DNA of 64,000 nt from Lithodes maja (GCA_037953745.1 JBAKBP010006588.1:1-64000); one strand, 5' to 3'; shown: positions 22,991-34,227, numbered from the stretch's first letter. The notes: generated from the sequence alone by a model not told the origin. Translations and numbers: made by a program.

Positions 22991-23035
22991 TCTGGTTCCG
23001 GCTGGTCTGTTGTGGTATGGTGGTGATCTTTATTT

Positions 23036-23180
23036 CTGGTATTTTACATACGATCCTATTTCCAAGTCCCTGTTCAAAATCGGAAAATTGGTTCATGGGA
23101 AACAAGTTCGCAGGTTTTCCAACCTATTTCCACGTACCTACTTCCCAAAAACTAGCAGGAACTAATTGTACACATACCAC
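23036..23180. repeat. Second copy of the 21240-type segment
   Basis: ACATACGATCCTATTTCCAA, CCCTGTTCAAAATCGGAAAA and TGGGAAACAAGTTCG repeat the sequence at 21234-21300 at about 90% identity by eye. The downstream TTCGAA array is not present here. Confidence 0.75.
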
Positions 23181-23751
23181 TTTCCCCCTCCCCTTTCAAT
23201 TTATTCTGCTTGATATTATATTATTAATTTTATCATGTGTTCAGAGTTTCTGTCATGCAGAAACAGGTTTGCACATCGAGTTTCTCCTATTGATTGCTAG
23301 ATATTTTTCCCAAGCTGTTTACAATAATCTAGTGTTAGCCTGATTAAAATGGAAAAATTCTATGTTACTGAAAAAAATAAGATTAAAGTTAAAATATGAA
23401 TGAGGTTTGGCTCAGTCTCTTCATTGATGAATACCAGTTAATAGTTATGTATAATTATACAATGAAGCAACTTGGTTGAGCCAGAGAACTTTCAGTCTTC
23501 TACTGTACTTCTCACTTCTCCGCTTGTTCTTCCTCTGTCCGATTGCTCTTCTTTCCTACTTTACTCCAGCCATCTGGTCTGGATATATTATCATCTGGCA
23601 GTAGCATTAAGGGTAGGTTTTAAATTGTCATGTTCTATTATACATTGTGTTAATAATAATACGATTATCATTATAATTATTATATTATCATTATAAGTAT
23701 CACTATTATTATTATTATTATTATTATTTGTATTACCATGATTGCACACAT
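23181..23751. other. No gene recognised
   Basis: AT-rich DNA ending in ATT/TAA trinucleotide runs (23650-23730). Confidence 0.5.
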
Positions 23752-24060
23752 TGCTCCCTAGACCTCCATCAAACTTAAACAAATAAAAAACATCTCCATG
23801 AGCCCTCTTTGAGATAGATTTGTACATTTTTTGGTAGAAATATGTCCTGGCCGATTGCTGATTTAGTCTAAAGTGCAGGGTCGCCATCTCTTGCCAGAAA
23901 CAAAAATCGACACTTAAATGCCCGAAAGATCTTGAAATTGACAAAGAAATTAAGCAAAGAGTCTTTAAATCACCAAATTAATGGGGTGAACTTCCTCAAA
24001 TGTCAAGGCTAGTGGGGCAAAATATGGACGAAGGGGGTCCAGAAAAAAACACCGCCTTAA
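23752..24060. mobile_element. MITE family 2, right part
   Basis: Starts at CTCCCTAGACCTCCATCAAA and ends CACCGCCTTAA with TTAA at 24057-24060. Contains TTGGTAGAAATATGTCCTGG and TAATGGGGTGAAC. The left arm is replaced by the (ATT)n region. Confidence 0.75.
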
Positions 24061-24258
24061 AGTCCTAGCTAACTCCATGTACAGTACCATAACATAATTT
24101 TACAATACTGGGTTAAGTTAGCACTAGATAAGAGCTGATGGTTGAAATGGCTTGATCATTGAGTTGTCCGACCTACTCAATAGGGGCATATATAACAGTG
24201 GTGATATATAAGGACTACCTAACTAAACCTACCTAACTTGATACATAATGCTAACAGT

Positions 24259-24388
24259 ACAGTATTGGTTTTTGTTGTTTTATGTTGTTTTTGTGTTTTC
24301 CCTGTTCTTGCTCTGTCTTGAGTCGGCTACCCCCAAAATGGGGATTGGGCCTGAGCATATAGATAGATAGAATAGACAGTATTGGTTT
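24259..24388 (+). mobile_element. Short LINE/SINE tail with 13-bp target duplication
   Basis: A 104-bp insertion (24272-24375) is flanked by ACAGTATTGGTTT on both sides (24259-24271 and 24376-24388). It matches the last 104 bases of the 13353-13573 element and ends in GATAGATAGAATAG. The perfect target duplication and the severe 5' truncation are the marks of target-primed reverse transcription. Confidence 0.85.
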
Positions 24389-24429
24389 AGTTGGTAATGG
24401 TTGAGATCTACTGGTTTAGTTGTCTGGTC

Positions 24430-24665
24430 ACCATGGGTTGACCCTCTCACTACGATAGAGTAATTATAATGATGTTCTACCTATCATTAGGTGATGTTAT
24501 ATAATTATTATGTTCCTTCCAACAACCAACCATACTCCTAAAATCGATTAATGAAATTTACAAACACATGTGGCAGTCCGTGGACTCGAACCCAGGATGC
24601 TCACACCGAAAATCAACACCTTATACATCGCACCACGAAGACAGTTAAAGGTTGGTGGACACTGC
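24430..24665 (-). mobile_element. SINE with tRNA-Arg(TCG)-like head
   Basis: On the minus strand the head reads TCGTGGTGCGATGTATAAGG (A box region), TGATTTTCGGTGTGAGCATC (anticodon TCG, Arg) and CTGGGTTCGAGTCC (B box). The body continues GACTGCCACATGTGTTTGTA and TTTCATTAATCGATTTTAGG. The same body without a head is at 14949-15025. The tRNA fold is degenerate, so this is a SINE. Confidence 0.75.
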
Positions 24666-24926
24666 CTACGATTTATTATGCAACTTCGAATCCTGCATAT
24701 CAATCTAAGCATGTACACACATCCCAACTGCAACTCACGTAGGCTATGCATATGCATATGCATTGCATATGCATATGCATATATTTAGAAACTGTCTCTA
24801 CGATTCAAAGGACTTCAAACCAACTTGACTCACAAAGTTCCATCCAAATGTGAAGATCATAGTCAGCTTAGGATGGAGTTCTGGGGGTCAAGTAGTTTCA
24901 AACGCCACCAATTAAACTTATCACTT

Positions 24927-25150
24927 ACAAGGCACTGCTCCCCATCGCACATATACAAGGCACTGCTCCCCATCGCACATATACAAGGCACTGCTCCCCA
25001 TCGCACATATACAAGGCACTGCTCCCCATCGCACATATACAAGGCACTGCTCCCCATCGCACATATACAAGGCACTGCTCCCCATCGCACATATACAAGG
25101 CACTGCTCCCCATCGCACATATACAAGGCACTGCTCCCCATCGCACATAT
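24927..25150. repeat. 28-bp minisatellite, 8 perfect copies
   Basis: Eight head-to-tail copies of a 28-bp unit (ACAAGGCACTGCTCCCCATC plus GCACATAT) span exactly 224 bp without a visible mismatch. All six frames are open because 28 x 3 cycles the frames. These open frames are not genes. There are no unique spacers, so this is not a CRISPR array. Confidence 0.97.
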
Positions 25151-25189
25151 ACAAAGCTAATATATATTGGAAACAACGAGGGTAATTGT

Positions 25190-25335
25190 CATGGTGTGTA
25201 GGTTAGATTTGTGATAACTTACTAACACCAAGTAAAAACACGACTTCAACCCCATTGACATATTGGGACTGGAACCCAGAACATTAAGATTACAAGTTCA
25301 GTATCAACACCAGTCCACCACAACAACCCTCAGTG
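25190..25335 (-). mobile_element. Diverged tRNA-Thr-type SINE
   Basis: On the minus strand GTGGTGGACTGGTGTTGATA, then GAACTTGTAATCTTAATGTT (anticodon TGT, Thr) and TGGGTTCCAGTCCCA (B box) are followed by ATATGTCAATGGGG. The last string matches GATGTATCAATGGG in the SINE at 19815. Confidence 0.6.
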
Positions 25336-25368
25336 TGATCTATTCCCGGGAAAGATGGGACAAGTCTT

Positions 25369-25736
25369 TTAAGGGGTCACCGGATTTATTATCTTTCTCT
25401 CCTTTTCTCTCTTTCCCTGGCTTGTATCCATTCGGCCCCATTCAGCCAACTGTGTTAAGACGTGTATCCCCATCCAGGTGTCGATTTCTTCCTGGCGAGC
25501 GATAGCGAGCCAGCATTGTATGGAGAAATCCGGCTTCGCCGGATAATTTATTTTATCGAAAAGTGTACAAATTTAGCTTGCTGTCAAAACAAAAATATAT
25601 ATATGATGGCTCGCTACCGCTCGGCAGGAAAATATTGACACCTGGATGGGGGTAAACGTCTTAAAACAGTAGGCTGAATGGGGCCGAATGGATACAAGCC
25701 AGAGAAAGAGAGAACAAAGCTTGTCACCCCCCTTAA
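25369..25736 (+). mobile_element. MITE family 1, full length
   Basis: A 368-bp hairpin element bounded by TTAA on both sides. The left arm starts TTAAGGGGTCACC and the right arm ends GTCACCCCCCTTAA. Arms carry CTTGTATCCATTCGGCCCCA and its inverse, and GGCGAGCGATAGCGAGCCAG with its inverse. The loop reads GAAATCCGGCTTCGCCGG then TTAGCTTGCTGTCAAAACAA. No protein is encoded. TTAA flanks suggest mobilisation by a piggyBac-like transposase, which is inference. Confidence 0.9.
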
Positions 25737-25904
25737 TACATACGCCCCATGCCTCTGTTCATTTAGTAATAATCAGAAACCGGAAGTTAACATATGTGAC
25801 GTCTCATCTGGGGCAAGACACTGTAGTATAATATTCCGAGTGCTAAGTGTTATTAACCACACCGACGGTTCTTTGTTAGCAGTACAAATTATTGGGATAG
25901 GGGA

Positions 25905-26278
25905 TTAAGGGGAGACTGGCTGTTTGTTTGGTCTAGTAATTTATTTATTCATATTTGTCTTTTTAGTTTCCTCCCGAGACCTCCATCAAGCTTAGAAGAA
26001 AAAAAACCTAGACCCCCCTTCAAGATAAATTTGTAAATTTTTCGGTAGAAAAATGTCCTGGCTGAAGGCCGGTTCCTCTTAAAATTGCAGGCTCGCTATC
26101 GAACGCCAGGAAATAATAGACACCTAAATGGCACGAAAGGTCTTAAAATTGACAACGAAATGGGGCGAAAGGTGTTAAAATCGCCAAACTAATGGGCCGG
26201 ACGTCTTATAATCTCAAAACTAGTGGGGCTAAGCATTAGGGAGAAGGGGGTCCAGCAAAACGGTCTGCCTCCTCTTAA
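25905..26278. mobile_element. MITE family 2, near full length
   Basis: A 374-bp TTAA-bounded element, starting TTAAGGGGAGACTGG and ending GCCTCCTCTTAA. The left arm is partly replaced by AT-rich sequence. The right arm is complete: GACCTCCATCAAGCTTAGAA, GTAGAAAAATGTCCTGGCTG, GGCTCGCTATCGAACGCCAG and CGCCAAACTAATGGGCCGGA. Confidence 0.85.
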
Positions 26279-26535
26279 GGTTCTTTGAGAAATGGGAGTG
26301 GGATTCTTCTAGAAAAATAAAGGGGATAGGACATAGCCAAGATATGTTGTACTCAACCGGAGTTATTCTATACCGAAGACATTATTAATCATATCCCCAA
26401 AAAACAAAAAACAAAAATCAATCAGAACGTTTCGAACCTCAGATGTTTTTATAACCAAGCAAATATCCAATGCATTCCGAACCCAACCCAACACATTGTA
26501 CTACTAATTATTGCTCTCATACAAGAAATATGGTA

Positions 26536-26709
26536 CAGTTTGCCGCACATATTCTATCCTGTTGGGGTCGTGATTTGGCAGCGCTTCACCCACCGCACCT
26601 CACTCCACCTCTTACCAATATAAGGTGGAAAGAGGGAGGGGGGTTGGGGAAGTGGGTGCAGTTCTGCCAAATCACGACCCCAACGGAATAGAATATGTGC
26701 GGCAAACTG
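26536..26709. mobile_element. Tc1/mariner-type MITE with TA duplication
   Basis: A 174-bp element with about 48-bp inverted termini (CAGTTTGCCGCACATATTCT, ...GTTGGGGTCGTGATTTGGCAG) is flanked by TA at 26534-26535 and 26710-26711. The two arms differ at about two positions. TA duplication and a CAGT start are typical of Tc1/mariner derivatives. The loop (about 75 bp) is GC-rich at one end and non-coding. Confidence 0.8.
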
Positions 26710-26711
26710 TA

Positions 26712-28807
26712 CAATTCAACACATTGTGTATCCAAAATGCTTTTGCAACTCACATAATTCATACCTGAGACTTATCGTAACCTAAATATTCCGTACATAC
26801 TAACACCAAAATGTTTATATTCCCACCCCAAAAACTTTCTTACCAATGACATAATTTTGTTTCCTCTAGTGGTTTACAGTTATAACTGTTTTGTACTTTA
26901 AAAATGTCTTTACCAAAAACTCTTCATACCAAACACATATCCAACTTGATCCAGTTGGTGTTGTATGCAAGACAGATGTTTCTAACTAAACAGAATGTGT
27001 AGCCAAGATGTTACTAACCATAATATTATGTAACATGGACTCACAACTTATAATCAATATTTACCAGGACATTTCTTGCCCAAATAAAATGCCTATACCC
27101 ACATTGGTTTGAGTCTAGAATGTTGCGTACTCAAACCAAGTCGTTGTGCGCATAAAGTGAATTATACTCAACTGAAAACAATTGTATCCATAATATTTAG
27201 TAAGCAGTTAATTCAGCATCTAAGATGTGCTTAATTAGGTGACCCACAATAGAGCTCCAAAAGATCCGTATCCAAAGCATTGTTTACTTTAATTTAATTT
27301 CGTGCCAAGACGTATTCCTATACCATTGATTACAATTTGAAATTAGTTATAGTCTGATATGTAATAGGACTCGCCGAATTAATCTATAAACATTTCATGA
27401 AAATCGTACACAAATCCTGGGAGGAGCTTCAGGATGGACAAACAGAGATAATGTCGATTGATGAACGGACGGACGGACAACCTGGGCTAAGACTCATCAG
27501 AACGAGCGAGACGATAACAAAAATCCGTATGGCGCAGGATTGATTGCAATATACCAGTTGCAGAAAGTTCTCACGAGGAAATGCTTCGATAATCTGCGAA
27601 TTCTTACCAACCAAGCAAATTTAGTACATTTCTGTTATCTACAATGTAAAAAGTGAACACTTAATTGTAACAAAAAATATACAGATAATAAGGGTTTTTA
27701 TCATTTATTTGGGTTGATGAACGACCTCACATGAAGCATATTGATTGATGGCTAGATATGGGCATTAGCTGACACTCCAAAAAAATATTGCCAGGTCCTA
27801 TTGATGTCGATTAAAATACTTACTATTTCTACTTGTTGATCTTGGATGGCGTCATTGAGTATATATGAATGTTTGAATAAGGTCAACAGACACCTGTGCC
27901 ATATTTTTAGCCACTGATCACACAACTCACACACAAGATCAGCCTGTGTGGGGTCTCCCAATTGATAAACTAATAGATAAAACACTTACAGTATATGTGT
28001 ATAATTTTAGTTACAATTAACCGTTCCATGTTTACATGGTGTGTTAACTGAACATTTTAATCACAGCGTGTTGAATAGTTTGGGGTCGGGAGCCACGGTT
28101 GTTTTTGTTGCTTGTTTATGTGGATACCGATTGCTCGACTGTCCATATTGTTTATTATAGGGACTGATCAAACAATTAACGTAACACTATCCCGATAAAT
28201 TAATAAACATAGAAGTTGAAATTGAGTATGGGTTGCAGCGAGAGACACACTTACCCCTGTTCTGTACCTCTACCTACAAATTACTGTATATAGTTTACAG
28301 ATTGACACTGATATGTTATCAGAAAAATATGATTTGACTTTGTGTTGTATCTGAATTTTGACTATTAATTTTGTAGGTACCCTTTGGAGTTATTTGATAA
28401 CTTGTTTGTTCATCATATAATATATACATAAACAAAGAAAAATATGAATCAAGACAAGAGGAACATTTAAACTAAGAACAACAACCACCAATAGGACAAT
28501 AACAACAAGTAAAGCGCAATTATAAAGTACACATATGTTAGAAATCTTTCAAAATATCATAAATATGTTTATGATTAATAAACATTGTTTATGATGTTGT
28601 GGGACTAAGCAAGCTGTGTGGAACAAAGACGAAATATCTTTAAACTTAATGACAGTCATTGGTAATTTTACGGTAGAGGAAAAGAGTAGCGGAGTTAGAT
28701 TTGTGTTAATTGTTTTATTCGGGATATTGTTAAAAATGAGTTTACATTTTGCAGTGCACCACACCTAGCAAGTTGGGTAGAATGCACATTTTCCAAGCAA
28801 TACACTC
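26712..28807. other. No gene recognised
   Basis: AT-rich DNA of 2.1 kb without coding motifs. Parts of 26430-27200 carry loosely repeated AACCAAAATGTTT/GTATCCAAAATG-like strings that might be an old tandem array. Confidence 0.5.
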
Positions 28808-29194
28808 TTAAGGGGAGTCGCCGGCTTTTGTTTTATATTTCTTTCCTTTTCTCTCTTTCCCTGGCTTGTATCCATTCGGCCCCATTCAGCCAACTGTTTT
28901 AAGACGTTTATCCCCATCCAGGTGTCGATTTCTTCCTGGCGAGCGATAGCAAGCCAACATTGTATGGAGAAATCCGGCTTCGCCGGAGACATATTTCTAT
29001 CGAAAAATTTACAAATTTAACTTGCTGTCAAAACAAATATATATATATATGCTGGCTCGCTATCGCTCGCCAGGAAAATATTGACACCTGGATGTGGGTA
29101 AACGTCTTAAAACAGTAGGCTGAATGGGGCCGAATGGATACAAGCCAAAGAGAGAGGGAGAGAAAGAGAAAAAACGCGAGGTGGGCTCCCTTAA
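28808..29194 (+). mobile_element. MITE family 1, full length
   Basis: A 387-bp TTAA-bounded copy, left end TTAAGGGGAGTCGCC, right end GGTGGGCTCCCTTAA. Arms and loop match 25369-25736 closely, including GAAATCCGGCTTCGCCGGAG. The purine tract in the right arm (AGAGAGAGGGAGAGAAAGAG) is expanded. Confidence 0.9.
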
Positions 29195-29306
29195 AGTCAT
29201 TCGAGTATACACACCCACTATACTAAGCCCAAAAGAAAATATATACAATCCTTCTATGAGGGTATCGTGATCACTTTAGATCAAGAAATATCACAGTATA
29301 CAATGA

Positions 29307-29518
29307 TTAACACCTTTAGTACCGAATTGTCCTTGTCATTATAATCTGGATAGTATTGGACGATTTTGTCCAGCTTAGGGAGGACGTGTAGCAATTAAAA
29401 GGCTTCAAACTATCTCGACTAACCATTTTAACTACCACGTTGTCCTCTTAAGCTGCATGAAATCGTCTAAATATAGGTGGAATAACACAAACCACGTCCT
29501 CAGTAAGGAAGGGGTTAA
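29307..29518. mobile_element. MITE family 4, intact reference copy
   Basis: A 212-bp TTAA-bounded element. Left arm ACCTTTAGTACCGAATTGTC, CAGCTTAGGGAGGACGTGTA; right arm CGTTGTCCTCTTAAGCTGCA, AAATCGTCTAAATATAGG, and a terminal GGAAGGGGTTAA. The centre reads GGCTTCAAACTATCTCGACT, which is where another MITE is inserted in the copy at 38068-38713. Confidence 0.8.
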
Positions 29519-30027
29519 AAGAGATTTCTATGCTATAGTTCCAAGAAATGTTGCAGGTAAGTTGTGTACTGGAAAGTTTTGAAGAGCTGAATCGAGTGAC
29601 AAGGGAGAGGTATTAATTAGGTTTGCTGAAAAAAATATGATTTTAGAACAATGGGCACTTTCTTAACAAGCTGGCGAAATTCAAATGGAACAGTAAAAAT
29701 ATAATAGATTTCACCATAGGGTACAGAACCAACAGCAACAGGGCTATTAATAACGTTGTTATTAATAATAACATAGCGAGCGATTGTACTGCAGAATGGT
29801 AGGCTGTACAGCTAAATTCTGTCCAGAAGAGTGATAAACTTCGATGCCGCTACACCCTGATGATTTGGATTCAAACCCTGGAATGACCGCGGCATTTCTG
29901 TATTGTGCACATAGGTATTTGGTGATTGGTAACATATCATAATTGTAAAAACATGTGTTTTCCTATGTGAATGAAGAAGACACAAGTCAATGCTGCCTTT
30001 AATGTGTGTCGCCCCCCCCCCCCCCCA
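29519..30027. other. No gene recognised
   Basis: Mixed AT-rich DNA with an (AAT)n patch near 29745-29775 and a poly(C) run at 30011-30025 just before the LINE D fragment. Confidence 0.5.
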
Positions 30028-30305
30028 ACAAGTTGAAAGAGTGATAGCATGCCAAATTCAAGTCAAAATGTCTGGACACACGGAGCTTGAAGCAGTTCAA
30101 GTCATAGCACGAGAGGAAAATAGATTGATGGAGAGAGTTCCAGAGTTAATTACTTGTTGAGCAGAAGAAAGACTGGGAACATCAGTTCACTCTTGGGTCA
30201 GAGAGTTGGACAGAATGAGGGTGGGAATGTGTTGAAACCTGCCACTCACTCTCCATGAGGGAGTAAGTATAAAACAGAGCTCTGAAGACCACTGACTATT
30301 GTACT
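30028..30305 (-). mobile_element. LINE D 3' fragment
   Basis: Matches the 3' end of LINE D (42590-42860) in the same minus orientation: GTTGAAAGAGTGATAGC, ATGTCTGGACACACGGAGCT, GAGAGAGTTCCAGAG, TTCACTCTTGGGTCAGAGAG and CAGAGCTCTGAAGACCACTG. It carries only the last 70 or so codons in degenerate form and the 3' UTR, so it is strongly 5'-truncated. Confidence 0.85.
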
Positions 30306-30924
30306 GTCATTTTACATAGGTGGTTGATAAATGACTCAATTGTATTCAAAACAGCTGTATATTCACAATTATTTCCTGAACAAATTAACACTTTCCTTTA
30401 TCACCATACCTAGTCTAGCGTTGTTCTCAGTTAGGACAACTCCACTAGTAAAGGAACATTCTGTGCAAAGTATGAATAGTTCCTATGGGTAGTGCAGTAC
30501 TCTACGTTGGATGTTACTTCCTTTAGAGGTTGCCTATCAGTAGGCTATTCAAAATGAGAAAACTGGGCCAGCCCGACTAACCAGTCGTCAGACCCACAAA
30601 AGTAAGCATATACTGTATAGTATATCCACAGAAAATTACTTAATAAACTTATACAACAAAATCCTAGAAAGCTGATCACAATAATTGTCACAGTATAACA
30701 CCTACCACAGGTAGGAGTACCTACCTCTGAATAATCTAAACCTATTTCATATGCAAACCTATTTTACAATAATAGTCACTCCTAAATTAAATCACGATCT
30801 CAAATATAACCTATGGAGTATCTTATCATCTAAACTGTGTTCAATATAACCTATGGAGTATCTTATCATCTAAACTGTGTTCAATATACTACCACGTTTT
30901 GTAAGTACCACTCTCGCTATAACG

Positions 30925-30957
<33 letters not shown>

Positions 30958-32429
30958 TTTTTTTTACGAAGCTAAGTAAGGTTACCTGTATTTTTTTTTT
31001 CTGTTACAAAATCTGTACAATATACAACACTATAGCTCATAATTATATGAATAAGGAATCTCAACATTTACAAGGCAAGGTGTGGTTACCTTTATTGTTC
31101 CCTATTACAAAGGCCTTACAACCTATGACACTACAACTCTTATATGAATAAGGAATATCAATAATGTTTACAAGGCAAAGTATGGTTACCTTTATTATTG
31201 TATGTTAAAACAACCCTCATTAGGAATAGCTATACTATAACACAACATGTACAACGTTACTTCCTTCTTAATCTAGGCTAGGTATACCAATGTTATTTAT
31301 CTTTCTTAACAAATCAACTAATGTAGCTTGTCCTTACTTAAGTTTTTGCCTTTCATGTATCTCTCTTTTGAATGATCTATTGGCCTGAAGGTCCAAAATG
31401 AAAAGTGTTTGGATGCAGTAGTCATGGAGTCATGCCCGGCACTCGTTTACTCTATGATCTCCGCCCAGGCAGCTTGGTTCAGGAAAACACTGCTGTGTTC
31501 AGCTCGTCCTCTGTATACTACGTCGTATCACCGTCTTCCTTCTTATGCAGTTCTGTAGAGTAAGCATATACAGTTGCTATGTAGTCGTAAGTCGTAGGAA
31601 ACCGGGTTGCCAGCAATGTGTTAGGGGAAGCTTGTCTAGATGCTGTCGCTTTCACATCTCTTACTCCGCTGCCCTGTTCGGCCGTTTCTCTTGCCACTGC
31701 ATGTGATTGTAGGTGTGTGTTTGTTTGTAAGTATGGCCGAGACAAGGGCAATTCAAAATAGGGGACATAGCATGGTATAGTATGAATGGCAGACAATACT
31801 GTATAGCAGAAACACGGCTATCTACAAGCGGCTTATTGAACCTCTGGCTATTCCTTGAGATTGCACAATCAAACCCAAGGGAATGATGGAAACCTAATTT
31901 GGAATTATATAGGTGTAGCGTAACGTTTGGCCGTTTATGGGCACATGACTAATGTATTGTACATATGGTTTTGATTCCTGGTAATGTTGGACGTAGATGA
32001 ACAGCATTTGTCATAGGGCTACGTATCAGTTTGCCACTATTGCTAAATATCAGTAAACAAACTACAATAATCAATAAATATATAAATACGTATACTAAAA
32101 TAAAACGTTTAAATTCATATAATAAGGAAAGTTTGATATATACTTCAACTTTCCAAAGCATCAGTTAAGGCTTTGCAGCTTGTTTCATGTTATATGCTCT
32201 TAATTTGCTCAAATAAATTAAGTAGTTCGACAGCCACTATTTGCGAATGCAACGGGATATTTCACAATATAAAAACATGAACTACAAAACTGATCCCTAG
32301 GACTTTTATTGCCGGCTAGGACATATAAATGATCCAACTCTCATGAAATAGTTTTGTTCGTTAATATTTTCCATATATTCTGCCTCACTGGATCTACCAT
32401 ATTTCATGTTCAGGCAACCATAATTTAAT
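30306..32429. other. Non-coding DNA with two local duplications
   Basis: A 40-41-bp unit (AATATAACCTATGGAGTATC...) is duplicated in tandem at 30803-30885. A looser duplication of about 100 bp lies at 31045-31200 (GAATAAGGAAT, TTTACAAGGCAA, TGGTTACCTTTATT). A short (TA)n lies at 30926-30950. The GC-richer part at 31420-31760 has a 92-codon minus-strand frame without a known motif. Confidence 0.55.
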
Positions 32430-32690
32430 ACTATAAACCGCTCAATATACCATGACACATTTCTGCTTTTTATTCTGGCTACCAATACAAGATATTATTA
32501 AGAATTTTGGAAGTCAGAGAGTTAATAAAGATATGATTTGCTTCCTTGGTTTTTAGAGGGTATTTCAGAGCTATGTAAAATCGACCACTGTTAGCCAGAA
32601 TAAAACGAAAATGCGTATATTTAAATGGTAACCTGAGCAACATCTCTCGTAAGATGTTAAGTGTCATAACGATAATGATATTATATTCTT
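32430..32690. mobile_element. Diverged MITE4-like element
   Basis: GGAAGTCAGAGAGTTAATAA, TTTCAGAGCTATGTAAAATC and TTAGCCAGAATAAAACG follow the same order as in 20757-20985. Termini are unclear. Confidence 0.45.
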
Positions 32691-32727
32691 ACAGGCATTC
32701 ACCTAATCTATGCCTTGGGTGGTCTTT

Positions 32728-33776
32728 TTAAGTCACCCCTGTTTCACCCCATTAATTTGGCGATTATAAGAATGTCCAGCCATTCAGGTGTTGATTTTGT
32801 GTTAGGATTGCTAAGGGGGAAGGGCTTATTTTGTGTTAGGATTGCTAAGGGGGAAGGGCTTATTTTGTGTTAGGATTGCTAAGGGGGAAGGGCTTATTTT
32901 GTGTTAGGATTGCTAAGGGGGAAGGGCTTATTTTGTGTTAGGATTGCTAAGGGGGAAGGGCTTATTTTGTGTTAGGATTGCTAAGGGGGAAGGGCTTATT
33001 TTGTGTTAGGATTGCTAAGGGGGAAGGGCTTATTTTGTGTTAGGATTGCTAAGGGGGAAGGGCTTATTTTGTGTTAGGATTGCTAAGGGGGAAGGGCTTA
33101 TTTTGTGTTAGGATTGCTAAGGGGGAAGGGCTTATTTTGTGTTAGAATTGCTAAGGGGGAAGGGCTTATTTTGTGTTAGGATTGCTAAGGGGGAAGGGCT
33201 TATTTTGTGTTAGGATTGCTAAGGGGGAAGGGCTTATTTTGTGTTAGGATTGCTAAGGGGGAAGGGCTTATTTTGTGTTAGGATTGCTAAGGGGGAAGGG
33301 CTTATTTTGTGTTAGGATTGCTAAGGGGGAAGGGCTTATTTTGTGTTAGGATTGCTAAGGGGGAAGGGCTTATTTTGTGTTAGGATTGCTAAGGGGGAAG
33401 GGCTTATTTTGTGTTCGATTTTGTCCTGTATTTATTACGTGTTTTAGTTTCCTCCCTAAACCTCCATCAAACTTTAAAAAAAAAAAACATCCATTAGATT
33501 CCCCTTCGAGATTAATATGTAAATTGTTCGATAGAAAAATGTCACAGCCGAAAGCCGGTTCATCCACAATTACAGGCTCGATATCGCTCGCCAGGAAAAA
33601 CATATCGATACCTAAAGGGCATTAAAAGTCTTAATTATGACAAAGAAATGAGGTGAAAGGTGTTAACATCGACACACTAATGGGGAAAATGTCTTAACAT
33701 CTTAACACTAATGAGGATAAGCATGAGGGAGAGAGGGGACCAAAAAAACGGCCCATCTCTCTTTATGTGTTCTATA
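32728..33776. mobile_element. MITE family 2 with a minisatellite inside
   Basis: The left end (TTAAGTCACCCCTG, CATTAATTTGGCGATTATAA, CCATTCAGGTGTTGATTTTG) and the right part (CTCCCTAAACCTCCATCAAA, GATAGAAAAATGTCACAGCC, CTCGATATCGCTCGCCAGG, GAGGGAGAGAGGGGACC) are one MITE2 copy. The 612-bp minisatellite at 32795-33406 has grown between them. Confidence 0.75.
32795..33406. repeat. 34-bp minisatellite, 18 copies
   Basis: Exactly 18 head-to-tail copies of a 34-bp unit (TTTTGTGTTAGGATTGCTAA plus GGGGGAAGGGCTTA), 612 bp in all, with one visible change (GGATTG to GAATTG near 33146). A partial unit follows to 33415. The homogeneity implies recent expansion or ongoing correction. No spacers. Confidence 0.97.
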
Positions 33777-33806
33777 ATTATGACATACATCAATTCTACA
33801 GTGTCA

Positions 33807-34227
33807 TTAAGTAAGGTGAGTTGGGTCGTTTTTCTGGTCCCCCTTCTCCCTCGTGCTTAGTTCCATTAGCTTTGCGATTTTAAGACGGTCGGCCCATTAG
33901 TTTGACGATTTTAAGACCTTTCGCCCCATTTCTTTGTCAATATTAGGACTTGTGATATTTAGGTGTCGATTTTTTTCTGGCGAGCGATACGAGCCTGTAT
34001 TTTTAGGAGGAACTGGCCTTTGGCCAAGACATTTTGCTACCGAAAAATGTACACAAATATCTAGAAGGGGAATTTTGGGGATGTTATTTTTAGTTTGATG
34101 GAGGTCTAGGGAGGAAACTAGAAAAATAATAAATGTATGTATGTATGTAGGCTACTGAGGCACATACCCAATTGCTGGGGGTGGCCGACTCGAGGCAGAA
34201 CCAAAAAGTGAACCATCCCCCCTTAAC
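33807..34227. mobile_element. MITE family 2
   Basis: Bounded by TTAA at 33807-33810 and 34224-34227. Landmarks: GGTCCCCCTTCTCCCTCGTG, TTTGACGATTTTAAGACCTT, TTTCTGGCGAGCGATACGAG, TTTGATGGAGGTCTAGGGAG. The right TTAA is also the left TTAA of the next element. Confidence 0.8.

Noticed and set aside
22448..23165. Plus-strand hydrophobic frames of 154 and 169 codons
   Set aside because: Antisense to the Lys/Gln-rich strand of repeat R copy 2. The same composition effect as at 16651-17094.
24863..25176. Several 77-111-codon frames on both strands
   Set aside because: The perfect 28-bp repeat keeps all frames open. The proteins are pure repeat translations.
32795..33406. Possible CRISPR array (34-bp repeats)
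   Set aside because: Units are head to tail with no unique spacers, in a eukaryotic genome with no cas-like genes. It is a minisatellite.
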